64,000 nucleotides of DNA from Metellina segmentata (Eukaryota; Arthropoda; Arachnida; Araneae; Tetragnathidae). The stretch spans positions 28,685,742 to 28,749,741 of the forward strand of contig OX375881.1 in the NCBI GenBank assembly GCA_947359465.1. Direction: 5' to 3'. The position numbers and the translations under genes were made by a program. Below, one piece after another: positions 47,071 through 58,430 of this stretch. Under the pieces are notes generated by a model that worked only from the letters and a program-made list of their open reading frames with translations, did not search any database and was not told the DNA's origin. Numbering within the stretch: position 1 is the first letter of the stretch; every line of letters begins with the position of its first letter.

Positions 47071-47709
47071 TCTATATATATAATTCTCTTACGTGGCACG
47101 CAAAAAAGACGTTATTTGTTATTGCGTTTTGGCAACATTGTGCGATTGTTTGCTTACCATCACGAAGTCTCGCTCCTCAATTGAATTCATAGCGTAATCG
47201 GATGAAATTTTATTGAAAAAAATTAATTTTAGTCGAGCTGTTGTAGTTTGTAATAGAAATGAAAGAAAACGCGATATCTTTTCAGGGCCATCAATTGGAG
47301 TTCAAAAATACGCTTGAACTTCAACTTTAGACAACAAACTCTCAGTGAAAAAGTGAGTGGCTCGAGTGCTGGGGAAATGTACACACAAACAACATGCTGG
47401 CGATTCAAGTTCCAAAGCAGCGATCACATTTCGAGTCAAAATTTGCACAGTTTTCATTTGAATTCTGATTTCAGAGGCACTGTATATATCTTTTCTGCAA
47501 ACAGCAAATTTAGATTGGAAAAAAAAAATGTTTTTTTTTTTTTTTTTTTTTTTTAATATCATATTTTGTAAACAATCCTTTTTGCTAGGACACATGTCTT
47601 CATTGATGCGAGCAAAGCGAGCATAGGTTCGTGCAGCGAACCAGTGAGGATTGCCAAGCAATCCTCGGGGGGTTGGCGAGCGCTAGCGAGCAGGGGGCTG
47701 GCCCCCTAG
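47071..47709 (+). mobile_element. Helitron family H2, copy 2
   Basis: It starts A|TCTATATATATAATTCTCTT (47071) and ends AGGGGGC-TG-GCCCCCT, AG at 47709 before T. It includes the segment missing from copy 1, with GCGAGCAAAGCGAGC and a GGTTCG...CGAACC hairpin. A poly-A/poly-T interruption (47520-47554) lies inside. The 119-residue minus frame across it is read through these hairpins and is not considered a gene. Confidence 0.88.
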
Positions 47710-48881
47710 TACTCAATGTTATTTTTATGGCAATTTCGTGTTGTTTTGGGCCTCATCTGCATACCTAGGACATATAGAACTGGGGAATAGTTAGCCTATC
47801 ATACCCGCAGGGTTCCAAAGTATAGATGTGCCAAATTTGGAGTAGATTGTTCTAACGGTGTAGATTTGTATAAAGAACAGAAAGCCAGATGCCAACTCTG
47901 CTTTATGCATAGAGATATATGAAACTAAATTATAAAGGTCTTAGAATTAAACAAGTATTTTTAAATATGAATTATTTATATTATGGAGTAAAGAATAGAT
48001 TTCGCTTAAAAAAAAGAGTTTAATACTCCATTACGAAATTAAATGCATCACACGGAATTTTTCCCTTCAAATTTAATTTTATACATACTAAATTAGGCTC
48101 TATTAATAATGAACTTATTGAAATTCTAGTAGTTTTTTTTAGCACAATTAAAAAACATAAAAGATATATTCAGCGCAACAAATGTAGCGCATATAGGAAA
48201 TGCATACGACTCTACCATTAAGCCAATATATAATAGAGTAACTTCTATGCCATTTACGAAATCCCGCATGTAAAATTGACGCTTTATACAGTTTCCTATC
48301 GAAAAGTTAATGTAGTGCAGGTACTGTTTAACTTAATACATATGTTCAACAGTGTCTGCTCAATTGACGCGTACTATCAAGAGTCAACGGAAACTGAAGA
48401 TAAATATGGGTGCATCATCGCTATTCGACGCAGATTTATAGAGGTTAAACAAGACGATAAACAAGGTACTAAATTCACCAGAGAGAAACGACGATTGAGA
48501 ATGGACATCAGTCACCCCATGTTCTAAAATTACGTTTTTCGTTCAAAATGAAAGTTCTAGATTTAATCCGAGATAAAGAAATAAAAATAAAGTTGTATTT
48601 TAAAAATTCCTAACATAAAAAGTAACGTAAAATCAACGACTTCTGACATTTGAATTGATCTCGTATATATTTGGAATTTGCTTTCAATTTATGAAAAGTG
48701 ATTATAAATATGTAATCCATTCGAAGTAATTTTCGTTTACATTTAAGAGTCCTGACTTCCACAGTTGTCTAAAGATTCTCATGGTTAACTTCCGTGACAG
48801 AGATACCATGCCGAAACCTTAAACAATGATATGGTATCGATCAAGACACTCAAAAGTTTAGCTATTCATTGTGTTTTTGGT
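47710..48881. other. No gene recognised
   Basis: The 83-residue plus frame at 48276-48527 shows no domain. The rest is AT-rich. Confidence 0.4.
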
Positions 48882-49165
48882 AGGTAGTTGACGTCACATT
48901 GTAGCAACGCAACGGGTTATTGGTGACCGTCCAGGATGAATCCCAAAGGGACAGATTCAAAAACAACAAACGGCCATATAAGGTTATCTAAGCTGGCACC
49001 CCACTCTCCAAACTTTCTCACCACGCCAACGTGAGGATATTTGAGGTCATGACAGATTTAACATGTATCATATCCCACTTAAATAATCTTGGTTTTGGCC
49101 GAGTTTCGAACTTACGACCCTTCGTTTGTTCATCCGCGATTATACGAACTGGGCTAACGTGATCC
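48882..49165 (-). mobile_element. tRNA-derived SINE, family S3, copy 3
   Basis: Same body blocks as copy 2 (CAACGGGTTATTG, GCTGGCACCCCACTCTCCAA, GACAGATTTAACATG). The tRNA-like head at the right end is degenerate (AGTTCGAAACTCGG as B box; GTTAGCCCAGTTCG as A box, minus strand). The start carries a GGTAGGTAGTTGA stretch shared with copy 4, probably the 3' tail. Confidence 0.82.
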
Positions 49166-49725
49166 GTAGCGTTCTTAGGAATCGTCAATTTGCTTTCAGA
49201 AATTATAGAAAATTTTTAATTCAGGTTTTGTAAATTTTTTAATAATAATAATACTTTAAACTTACATTAATCATATTTTCTAATCTTATTTGCTTCTTGT
49301 ATGCCTTTCAGAGTTTAATGTATAAATAGCAAACTTTTGAACGTACATTTCTCTACTATATTCAAATGACGAATACAGTGAGTGAACAATGCTATAACAA
49401 GGACGCGATGTATTAATTCAATTCGTCAAATCTGTATAAGGGAAAGTTAAGTCTTATGAGCTCAATCATTTCACTCATTCATATTAATCATGTCCAAAAA
49501 TGCAAAAATTATTTTGGGGATACTTTTTATCTTTCATTTAGAACAAAAACAACGATAAGACAGAGCGAGAGAAAACTTTTCTTAAGAATTGATTATACTA
49601 ATAAATATGCCTTTTTCGTTATTATGTTCAAGATTATATATATTTTTTGAATATAGCTTTTCAGATGGCACTTTCAAATATTTTTCTCGTATGAAGTTTT
49701 ACTTGTTATTGATATTTGTAGAATT
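49166..49725. other. No gene recognised
   Basis: AT-rich spacer between two SINE copies. Confidence 0.45.
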
Positions 49726-50012
49726 AAAGGTAGGTAGTTGAATTTACATTGCACTAGATCAACTTAACGGGTTATTTGCGACGGTTCGGAATCAATCCCG
49801 AAGGGGAAAGATAAGAGGACACCTCGTCCTCGAACAATAATGAACTAGGGTCAGATAATGAAGTCAACACCTGAGGTGGCACCCCACTATCCAAAATTAA
49901 ACACTACGCCAACGTGGACATGAAAGGAAACGACAGGTTTAACGTGTACTAGCCTCAACATACATCAGAACATTGAGTTGACCTGAATTTCGAACTCTCA
50001 CCCACCGATTTC
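49726..50012 (-). mobile_element. tRNA-derived SINE, family S3, copy 4
   Basis: Shares GGTAGGTAGTTGA, AACGGGTTATT, GAGGTGGCACCCCACTATCC and GACAGGTTTAACGTG with the other copies. The tRNA head is cut short after a degraded B box (AATTTCGAACTC). Same orientation as the other three copies. Confidence 0.78.
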
Positions 50013-50134
50013 AAATATATATATTCTCTTTTTCATCATGGCAAAACTTGGAGTAGGGTCAAGATAAATTGTTGGGACAATAAATAAGAATTGTATTTAT
50101 ATACAACACTAAATATTTATATATGTAAACTATA

Positions 50135-51427
50135 CAGAGGCTGTTCGCACATTTTTTAGACGATTTTGGTTAACGGTAATAAAAAGTCGTTTGCTGCAAA
50201 AGAAATAATTACAGTTTTACTATGTTTTTAAAAGTCAAAATTATCGTCTGCGGCTTGAGAGCTTTGTTTTTATTCAAAATGGCGTTTTTAACGAAGCAGT
50301 GGTTCGAAGGCTATATTTATGCTCTTTCCGAAGAGAAATATTCATATTCCGTTATCCAAAACGATGTGAGAGTCATGGTTTTGTGATATCTAAAGCGTCG
50401 ATAGGTAATATCGGCAACAAGAAAGGAAAAAAACGTCAAATTGGAGCCTCAAGTGGGACAAAAATTCCAAACAAGTATCCAAGGAAGAAACGGCCATCTT
50501 CAACTGTTGCAAAGTTACGTTGTTTAATTTTAAAAGAAAATCCCCTCAGTCAAAGGACAATTGCAAAATCATCAAAATGCTCGGTGTCCACTGTAAACAA
50601 AATGATAAACATTGATTTAAATCTTAAGAAAGCGAAAAAACGCAATGTGCATCGTCTTTCTCCAAAGCATATCGCTGAACGTAGGACACGCTGCCGAATT
50701 CTATATGAGAAACACTTTTCCAAAGAACAATGGAAAAAAATTGTCACAATAGATGAATCATGGGTGTATTTAAATGATTGCATCCAAAAAAAGACCCATT
50801 TATTATCATAAAAAAAGGGAGCAAAAAATTTAAGCACATGGTTTACAGAATCGAAAGAAAGTTAATTCTAAGGGATTCATGATTGTTGCTGGTTTTTTGT
50901 ATAATGGCAAGGTAAAAATAAAGAGAGTGGAAAAAAAGGTCAAGATTAACTCCAAATACTATCAGGAACATATTTTTCTGAATGAAATGCCAACGCTTTA
51001 CCCACAGTGCCATCAATCTGTGGAACTCCATCAAGACAAAGCTAGCAGTCACACATCAAAATCCATTGTAAATTTCCTAAAAGAAATGGAACAAAAAACC
51101 GGTATCAAGGCCATACCCTTCACTGATATCCCTACTAAATCTCCCGTTGTATCACCTATGGATTTTTGTGCTTTCGGACTTTTAAAAACTGCATTATCCA
51201 AACGTCGTCCCACAACCCTTACAGGACTCTGGAAAGCTGTTAAGGAGGAATGGTATAGAATACCTTTTCTGACACTTCAAAAGGCATTATTATCCTGGAA
51301 ATTACGGTGTCGAAAGATAGTTCAGAATAAGGGCTATCAAATAGAACATTTAAAACACAAGAATTTTATGTAATATAGTTTTGTGAATACAATATACATT
51401 GTCTAAAAAATGCACGAACATCCTCTG
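50135..51427 (+). mobile_element. Tc1/mariner DD41D element, copy 2
   Basis: The left end CAGAGGCTGTTCGCACATTT (50135) is matched inverted at the right, ending 51427 (as CAGAGGATGTTCGTGCATTT on the minus strand). TA flanks are at 50133-50134 and 51428-51429. At 1,293 bp it is uninterrupted. It is the paralogue that preserves the empty target site of the TTAA MITE found in copy 1. Confidence 0.92.
50279..51373 (+). pseudogene. DD41D transposase with at least two frameshifts
   Basis: ATG 50279 opens AFLTKQWFEGYIYALSEEKY. One A is missing from the run at about 50360, moving the frame to the 50299-50811 reading. This carries IGNIGNKKGKKRQIG, SVSTVNKM, RRLSPKHIAERRTRCRILYE and IVTIDESWVYLND (first Asp). 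A second shift in the A-rich tract near 50805-50830 leads to the reading that holds LHQDKASSHTS (second Asp) and SPMDFCAFGLLK (third Asp) and ends at TAA 51371. All three acidic residues are intact. It has fewer lesions than copy 1. Confidence 0.9.
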
Positions 51428-51549
51428 TATTTACTTATGCTTAAAAATGCAGCATGATAATTATTTTAAGAATAAGATGTATATAAAATACACATCTAAC
51501 TATACAACATTTGGTTATCATAGATACAGAGTATTTCAATGCAAAGAGA

Positions 51550-52020
51550 TTAAATAGATGGCAATATTCGCTATTCCAACAAGAAGAGAGACAGGGCAAA
51601 AAATCCCCAGCCTACTTTTAATATTTTTCAATTCCATCGATCCCCTTCTCCCTGGACAGATAAGCTGTCAGGGCAGAGCTCTAATTACACAAGCGGGCAT
51701 TAACGAAGGCCTAAACTGCAGCAGGGCAAAATTGTGTGAGGTGGAAATTTAAATGTCCAATGATTTACGAGGAGCATAATTTTAATCTGGGAGCCAGAAA
51801 GGTAGAATGGGCTTTAATTAGTGGTCTGGTGTCGAGGGTTTGGAAGCGTCCAAGAATGCTCGCAAGAATGGAATTCCGCATTCCACATCTTTTCAAGGCC
51901 GTCGAGACGAGCCTTTCATCGCCCCCGACTACAGATTGAAGAAAAGGGGATTTTTTTTCTTCTCCCTTATTTATCATTTCTTATTTCGGGTAGTCCAATA
52001 CTCCTGTTGGAATCGTAAGT
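51550..52020. other. Less AT-rich, non-repetitive patch
   Basis: Base composition rises well above the surroundings. Motifs such as AGCTGTCAGGGCAGAGCTCT then AATTACAC, and GGGCTTTAATTAG, are of the TAAT-core kind bound by homeodomain factors. Frames of 64-70 residues overlap on both strands, none with a recognisable domain. It matches no transposon family seen here. A conserved non-coding element is one reading. Confidence 0.3.
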
Positions 52021-52267
52021 TCTTTTCCCCCTTTTGATTATTGTTCTTGATGAAAGAATTAAATGCATTCCCATTGATGTCAAGACAGATCGAAGAGATG
52101 TTAAAGGAGAGGATAATGATACAATTTATTTAAATGGTGTCGCGAATACTCTATGGATTAAAAGCGAATTGCAGCTCGTACGCTGGATCTTTATTTCGTA
52201 ATTCCAAAGTCAGCGTATGAAGCATTTTAAAGCAGAAAGCTTGAATCTGATGGTTTGTACTTTTGAC

Positions 52268-53727
52268 TGTTAAACGATTAACCTTCAGACTACGGTCGGT
52301 ACAGCAGTTATACCCTGACCGCTCCAAGAAAGAATTTAGACAACGGCCGTTTGAGCAGTTGTACTTTGAAAGTTATAAGAATCGTTCCAAGAAAGAATCG
52401 CGCTTGTAATATATACAGCCATAGTCAAAAGGTTAACCTTCAGACTACGGTCGGTACAGCAGTTGTACCATGATCGCTCCAAGAAAGAATTTAGACTACG
52501 GCCGTTTGAGCAGTTGTTTTTTGAGAGTTATAAGAATCGTTCCAAGAAAGAATACCAATTGTTATACCTATAGCCGTAGTCAAAAGGTTAACCTTCAGAC
52601 TACGGCCGGTACAGCAGTTGTAGCATGATCGCTCCAAGAAAGAATTTAGACTACTGCCGTTTGAGCAGTTGTTTTTTGAGAGTCATAAGAATCGTTCCAA
52701 GAAAGAATACCAATTGTTATACCTATAGCCGTAGTCAAAAGGTTAACCTTAAAACTACTGACGGTACAGCAGTAGACCATGATCGCTCCAAGAAAGAATT
52801 TAGACTACGGCCGTTTCAGCAGTTGTTTTTTGAAAGTTATAAGAATCTTTCCAAGAAAGAATAGCGATTGTTATATCTATAGCCGTAGTCAAAAGGTTAA
52901 CCTTCAGACTACGGCCGGTACAGCAGTTGTACCATGATCGCTCCAAGAAAGAATTTAGACTACGGCCGTTTGAGCAGTTGTTTTTTGAGAGTTACAAGAA
53001 TCGTTCCAAGAAAGAATACCAATCGTTATACCTATAGCCGTAGTCAAAAGGTTAACCTTCAGACTACGGCCGGTACAGTAGTTGTAGCATGATCGCTCCA
53101 AGAAAGAATTTAGACTACGGCCGTTTGAGCAGTTGTTTTTTGAAAGTTAATAAAATCGTTCCAAGAAAGAATCGAGCTTGTTATATATATAGCCGTATTC
53201 TAAAGGTTAAACCTTTAGACTTACGGTAGGTACAGCAGTTGTACCCTGATCGCTCCAAGAAAGAATTTAGACTACGGCCGTATGAGCAGTTGTTTTTTGA
53301 AAGTTATAAGAATCGTTCCAAGAAAGAATCGAGCTTGTTATATATATAGCCGTATTCTAAAGGTTAACCTTTAGACTTACGGTAGGTACAGCAGTTGTAC
53401 CCTGATCGCTCCAAGAAAGAATTTAGACAACGGCCGTTTGAGCAGTTGTTTTTTGAAAGTTATAAGAATCGTTCCAAGAAAGAATCGAGCTTGTTATATA
53501 TATAGCCGTATTCTAAAGGTTAACCTTTAGACTTACGGTAGGTACAGCAGTTGTACCCTGATCGCTCCAAGAAAGAATTTAGACAACGGCCGTTTGAGCA
53601 GTTGTTTTTTGAAAGTTATAAGAATCGTTCCAAGGAAGAATCGCGCTTGTTACATCTATAGCCGTCGTCCAAAGGTTAACCTTTAGACTACGGCCGGAAC
53701 AGCAGCTGTACCATGATTGCTGTTCTT
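52268..53727 (+). repeat. ~155-bp satellite array, about nine units
   Basis: GGTTAACC recurs near 52431, 52586, 52741, 52895, 53050, 53362, 53519 and 53674 (a variant at 53205), a 154-157-bp spacing. Each unit contains two related sub-blocks, both built on CTACGGCCG...AGCAGTTGT and TC(G)TTCCAAGAAAGAAT. At each junction GCCGTAGTC and GACTACGGC face each other around AAGGTTAACCTT. The 79-residue frame at 52625-52864 lies inside the repeat and does not persist in other units. Confidence 0.95.
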
Positions 53728-53790
53728 TAAAGTTCAATATTTTCCCCGCTATAAGAAAAAAACCTTTTGTTATGCAAATTGATACAATTT
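53728..53790. other. Spacer
   Basis: Short AT-rich sequence after the satellite. Confidence 0.5.
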
Positions 53791-53794
53791 TTTC

Positions 53795-54045
53795 TCGTGG
53801 TAACTCTACACTTGTCGTTAACTCTCCAAGTACTTTTTATGGGATATATCTTTCATCAAGATCTGGAGAACACCGTTTTTGACGAGATGTCTTGTCATCT
53901 AGATACTATCGATTTTTTGATGATTACGATATCAAGATTAAGTCAATTTTCTATTTGAATGACGATTATCTCGTCCAACAAGACCTGGTCAGCTTGGCTA
54001 AAAACGAGGTAAATCTTCGATACAACCCTCAGGAGGGTTAAAGAT
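53795..54045 (+). repeat. Diverged copies of the GACGAGATATCTCGTC-type repeat
   Basis: Segments TTTCATCAAGATCTGGAGAA, GACGAGATGTCTTGTC and AATGACGATTATCTCGTCCA then ACAAGACCTGGTCAG echo the minisatellite at 58.2 kb. Both regions follow a TAACTCTCCAA motif. The units are too diverged for a regular period. Confidence 0.65.
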
Positions 54046-55630
54046 AAAAATTATCTCTCTAGTCTGAATTGGATAGAATCTCTAATGTTCAACTTATCTG
54101 CACTCATTTTTAGCATATCAGCAATTAACATATATATATCAGAATGTAACAAAAATCACATGAATCATATCTGGGACATTACATGTCAAATCTCACAAAA
54201 AAAGATATTCTACCCCCCCCCCCCATTTTTTTAAAAACTTGGCTCATTTGTTTCCCAGCAATATATAAGGAATATTGGATATTTTTAGCTTCCAACATAC
54301 AATAGTTTTTAATGCCATTGAATTTTAAGTTTGAATAAGTTGGACAATTTTCATGACTTTATACTGATTAATTTACTATACCTCTGGACCCAATTGTCCA
54401 ATTAAACTGATTAAAATGTTAGTTTGTGGGAAAATGAACAACCTTTTTTAATAAAGTATCATATGACCATTTAAGCGGTATTTTTAATAAAGGTCATAAT
54501 ATTTGACATTTGACCTGCAATACAAAATATATACTTCATATACATATTTTTTAATATATATGTTAAAGATATACTTCTCATCTTTGCTTTCTGAAAATTT
54601 CATAGTAGGAATAAACTGGGTTAATCGTTAAAAAATATTCAAAGTAAATATAATTATATTATTAGTACCAATAAATACCAGTATCTTTTGATCTATTTGT
54701 CCAATTGTGAAAGAGGGTTTACCTCATAGAAAAATATAACCTTTCGAATGATATATTAAATGATACTTTAAGTAACCTTTCTTATTTTAGGTTTATTTAA
54801 TTTCATCTTTAACCTTGGTTTTCAAAAAAAAAAAATTCCTAAGTTCGAATCATTATTTAAAAAAAAATTTTTAAAGGTTCACAATTGAACTTCGTTTTCT
54901 GAACTTTCAAGTTGGGACACGCATGGGTTTATACAGACACAATTCTAAATTTAAAAAATAGAACATGCCTATCGAAAACTTCAGCATGATTGGACAATTA
55001 GAATAACTTTAGAGTAATATGCGTGAAAAACAATTGAAAGTTGGAAGCAAAGATTTTACAGAATTTCTTATATATGGTTGGGCAACAAATCAGCCGAGTT
55101 TTAAAAAATTCGTAGGTAGTCGGGTTGTGAACTGTTCGGTTTGACATGGAATGAATAATTATACCTTTATATTACCTTTAAACGACTGAAAATTTTCTTA
55201 CGTTATTTGCAATAAGCGCATGAATGTTATTAAAATGTCTAAAAACTCAATTTAGGAGTAAGTTAAAAAAGAGAAGATTTCTAATTAGAAACTAAGGTAT
55301 CCGAAAAAATTAGCGCAAGTGAAAAACAAACTTGTAGACAGACTGGTTCTAAATAGCCTATTCACTAAGTTACTGTTGCTATGTTACTATAGAAAATGTT
55401 ATGAAAATGCATTAACCCTTTTTGGCGTGATGATTTTTTTTTGCATGCTTCAAAATGAAGGATTGAATTGAAATGAAATGAGATGATAACCTTCTTTATA
55501 GAAGTGCTTAATTTTCATTTCAGCAGATTACAATGCAAAAAAATTTATTTCGTAACGAATCGGGTATGTATAATGTCTATTTAACGATGATTAAAATTTA
55601 GGAAGAAAGTCCGATGAACACGATAGTTAA
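54046..55630. other. AT-rich interval, nothing recognised
   Basis: A C10 run lies near 54213-54223. No frames, repeat ends or RNA features were recognised. Confidence 0.4.
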
Positions 55631-55639
55631 TATACTACG

Positions 55640-55935
55640 TTAAACAAGCCATTCTCTCGAGATCGAAACTCCTTTTATAACCTCCATTAGGGCTCACTTT
55701 ACGAAAAGGGCATTTTCTCTCATGTCGTCTGGGTCGTTTACGAAAAATGATGACAAATCGTTTTGACTTAGTTTTCAACCGCCTCACATCCGGTGGCGCT
55801 TTGGTCGTCTCCTGTCTAACTTCCGGTCGTGCTTTGAATGGGCCTTTAAAAGCGTTTATCTGCGCACGAACAATTAAACTTTTCTCCATCGGCTTTATTT
55901 TTATCATATTTGCATGTGACAATAAGGAAATATGA
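55640..55935. other. Less AT-rich patch with overlapping short frames
   Basis: A 95-residue minus frame (55635-55922) is rich in Arg and Lys. A 62-residue plus frame overlaps it. Neither resembles a known family. The sequence ACATCCGGTGGCGC and ACTTCCGGTCGTGC (ETS-like CCGG cores) is unlike the flanks. Either a conserved element or a small unrecognised exon would fit. Confidence 0.25.
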
Positions 55936-56303
55936 CAGATGGCTTTTTTTTTGTTTTGCTTTCTGCCGCCCTTTAAGCAACGGAAAAGTTGAAGATTTTA
56001 ATCACTCCTGAATGTGAAATTCATTCGAAACGCTTTCAAAAAGATACTGTTATCGCAAAGCTTACGCTTAACTTGGCTTCCTGATCTCAACGACAAACGC
56101 TATGAACGTGAAGCAGTTTTCTTATTTTCATTCCTTTTTACAGTGTAAAAAGAATATGTATTACAAATTACTATCCACATTTGAGTCTTTTTAAAATTAA
56201 TTTCAATGAGACATTACCAGGCTATATGTGCCTTTTATTTAAGGACTGCCCCTTAAAAAAAGGTGATGTAAACTAAGTATATTTAATTATCCTGGGTGGT
56301 GTC
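55936..56303. other. No gene recognised
   Basis: AT-rich spacer. Confidence 0.4.
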
Positions 56304-57174
56304 TTAACATAGTATCTTGTCACTTGAAAAACTTGCCATATCTTAATGGACAAAATATCTCGTTTAAACTACTAAGGGTTAAGAGATTTTAATTCTCTTC
56401 TTTTGAATTTGTAAAGCATTGTCACGATGTTTTTGTGGGTTTGTATGCAATAATGATATTGGGTCCATTTAAGAAAATAATTTATAGATACATCCTGGGT
56501 TCCCTAATCCTTTATCTACACATAGTTTTATCATGGAATGATTTAGAATGACCTCTGAAATCTTTCAATAAATACACTCCTTTAGTTCTTCAGTATTAAT
56601 CAAGAAATCGATCGCCAAACTTTTGTAAATTCGTTAATGAAAACTCCAGAGGGAATAAAATTGTATCCAGCTAAGCAGAAAGTCAAATTAATAGGAATAT
56701 TAGAAAACTAAATTGCTAATTAGCTTATTATTAAATTTAACATAGTATCTTGTCACTTGAAAAACTTGCCATATCTTGATGGACAAAATATCTCGTTTAA
56801 ACCACTAAGGGTTAAGAGTTTTTAATTCTCTTCTTTTGAATTTGTAAGGCATTGTCACGATGTTTTTGTGGGTTTGTATGTAATAATGATATTGAGGTCC
56901 ATTTAAGAAAATAATTTATAGATACATCCTGGGTTCCCTAATCCTTTACCTACACATAGTTTTATCATGGGATGATTTAGAATGACCTCTGAAATCTTTC
57001 AATAAATACACTCCTTTAGTTCTTCAGTATTAATCAAGAAATCGATCGCCAAACTTTCGTAAATTCGTTAATGAAAACTCCAGAGGGAACAAAATTGTAC
57101 CCAGCTAAGCAGAAAGTCAAATTAATAGGAATATTCGAAAACTAAATTGCTAATTAGCTGATTATTAAATTTAA
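56304..57174 (+). repeat. 433-bp tandem duplication
   Basis: TTAACATAGTATCTTGTCAC occurs at 56304 and 56737. From each start the two copies run in parallel through ATCGATCGCCAAACTTT.GTA and ATTGCTAATTAGCT.ATTATT, with only scattered substitutions and one- or two-base indels. The junction is direct, without a spacer. No transposon ends or frames lie within the unit. Confidence 0.95.
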
Positions 57175-57540
57175 ATTGTCAGAAGGAAAATGATGAGATA
57201 TACGATTATCAGAAAAGACAATTCCCAAACATAAATTCATTTCGAAGACATTCCAAATAAGACGAAAAGTCTCAGCAGCTATTCAGACTTGCACAAGCAC
57301 AAATAAAGTATGACACTTTTCACCACCATGTATTCCCTTTCTTCGATAATCTAGCTGTCATCGAAACCCGAAAAAGCAACAATCAATCAACGGAATTAAT
57401 TGAGCCGTTCTCTATTTATGGAGCACTTAATTCGAGTCTTGCCAAATAACTTTGAAGAGTGCAATACAGCAATATTCTCAGCAGAAACTGACCTAAAATA
57501 ACCATTACCGTCGCAGCGGTTCTTGCAGCACCACATAAAA
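57175..57540. other. No gene recognised
   Basis: Ordinary AT-rich DNA. Confidence 0.4.
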
Positions 57541-57544
57541 AAGG

Positions 57545-57960
57545 GCTACTTAACGAGAAAGAAGTAGAAAATGATGGGTCAGTAAGAGTATCTTAAAGCA
57601 GGGCAGATGAGCCGACAATTTCCGGAATTGTTTTCCAGATGAATGTCCAAGTTCCCTTGTGACTCGAGATCGATAATGTCCATTTGCAGAGTTCCGGATG
57701 AAAACAGGAAGGCCTTTTCAAACCCCCCTTCAAGCAAGAGAAATAAATTAAAGCTATGCCCCCACCCCCACCCGTCATGGCAGCGGGCTTCTTGCGTCGG
57801 AACTACAAAAGGCATCGGCGTTCCACTTTGCCTTGGAAGGACTTCGGGAGGTCGGGAGTTTTTATTGTGGGAATAAAAACGCCCCCTCCCCCCTTATTCC
57901 CTCACACAAGCATTTTGGCCACCGTTCACTTTACCCGCGATGAATTACCCCCATTAATAT
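57545..57960. other. Less AT-rich patch with C-rich tracts
   Basis: It contains CCCCCACCCCCACCC near 57760 and CCCCCTCCCCCC near 57883, on either side of a G+C-richer stretch (CTTGCGTCGG, CGGGAGGTCGGGAG). Frames of 60-78 residues on both strands overlap, and none is recognisable. It is not similar to any repeat in the window. Possible conserved or regulatory DNA. Confidence 0.25.
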
Positions 57961-58194
57961 TTTGGTATCAACCGCATTATTTAATTTAATTAACCTTTGA
58001 TGTTTGAGATATGTGTGTATAAAAACGCAAGCTCTCGTAACTTAACTCTCCAAATGTCTACGACGAGGTACCTCATCTATCAAGATATGGCCAATTTTGC
58101 AAATGAAAAACTAATCCTTAAGGGAGATCTGACCAAATTTGATAGTGAAGACAAATCTCGCAATCAAGATATTCCCAATTTTCCTATGATAAGA

Positions 58195-58430
58195 TCAAGA
58201 TCTGGTCAGTTTTCTTCTAATGACGAGATATCTCCTCCATCAAGATCTGGTCAGTTTTCTAATGACGAGATATCTCGTCCATCAAGATCTTGTCAGTTTT
58301 CTTCTAATGACGAGATATCTCCTCCATCAAGATCTGGTCAGTTTTCTAATGACGAGATATCTCGTCCATCAAGATCTTGTCAGTTTTCTTCTAATGACGA
58401 GATATCTCGTCCATCAAGATGTGGTCAGTT
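58195..58430 (+). repeat. Minisatellite, alternating 42- and 48-bp units with a 16-bp palindrome
   Basis: Units read AATGACGAGATATCTC then (G/C)TCCATCAAGATCT(G/T) and GTCAGTTTTC, alternately with and without an extra TTCT. GACGAGATATCTCGTC is a perfect 16-bp palindrome. The 154-residue frame at 57997-58461 translates the repeat as SNDEISRPSRS.QFS. Its openness follows from unit lengths divisible by three, so I do not call a gene. Confidence 0.92.

Noticed and set aside
47302..47661. 119-residue minus-strand protein in Helitron H2 copy 2
   Set aside because: It reads through hairpins and a poly-Lys homopolymer; the equivalent frame is shorter in copy 3 and absent from copy 1.
52625..52864. 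79-residue frame within the satellite
   Set aside because: It is not maintained in neighbouring units and depends on local indels.
52268..53727. CRISPR array or integron-like attachment sites
   Set aside because: The whole ~155-bp unit is repeated, including what would be spacers, so it is satellite DNA.
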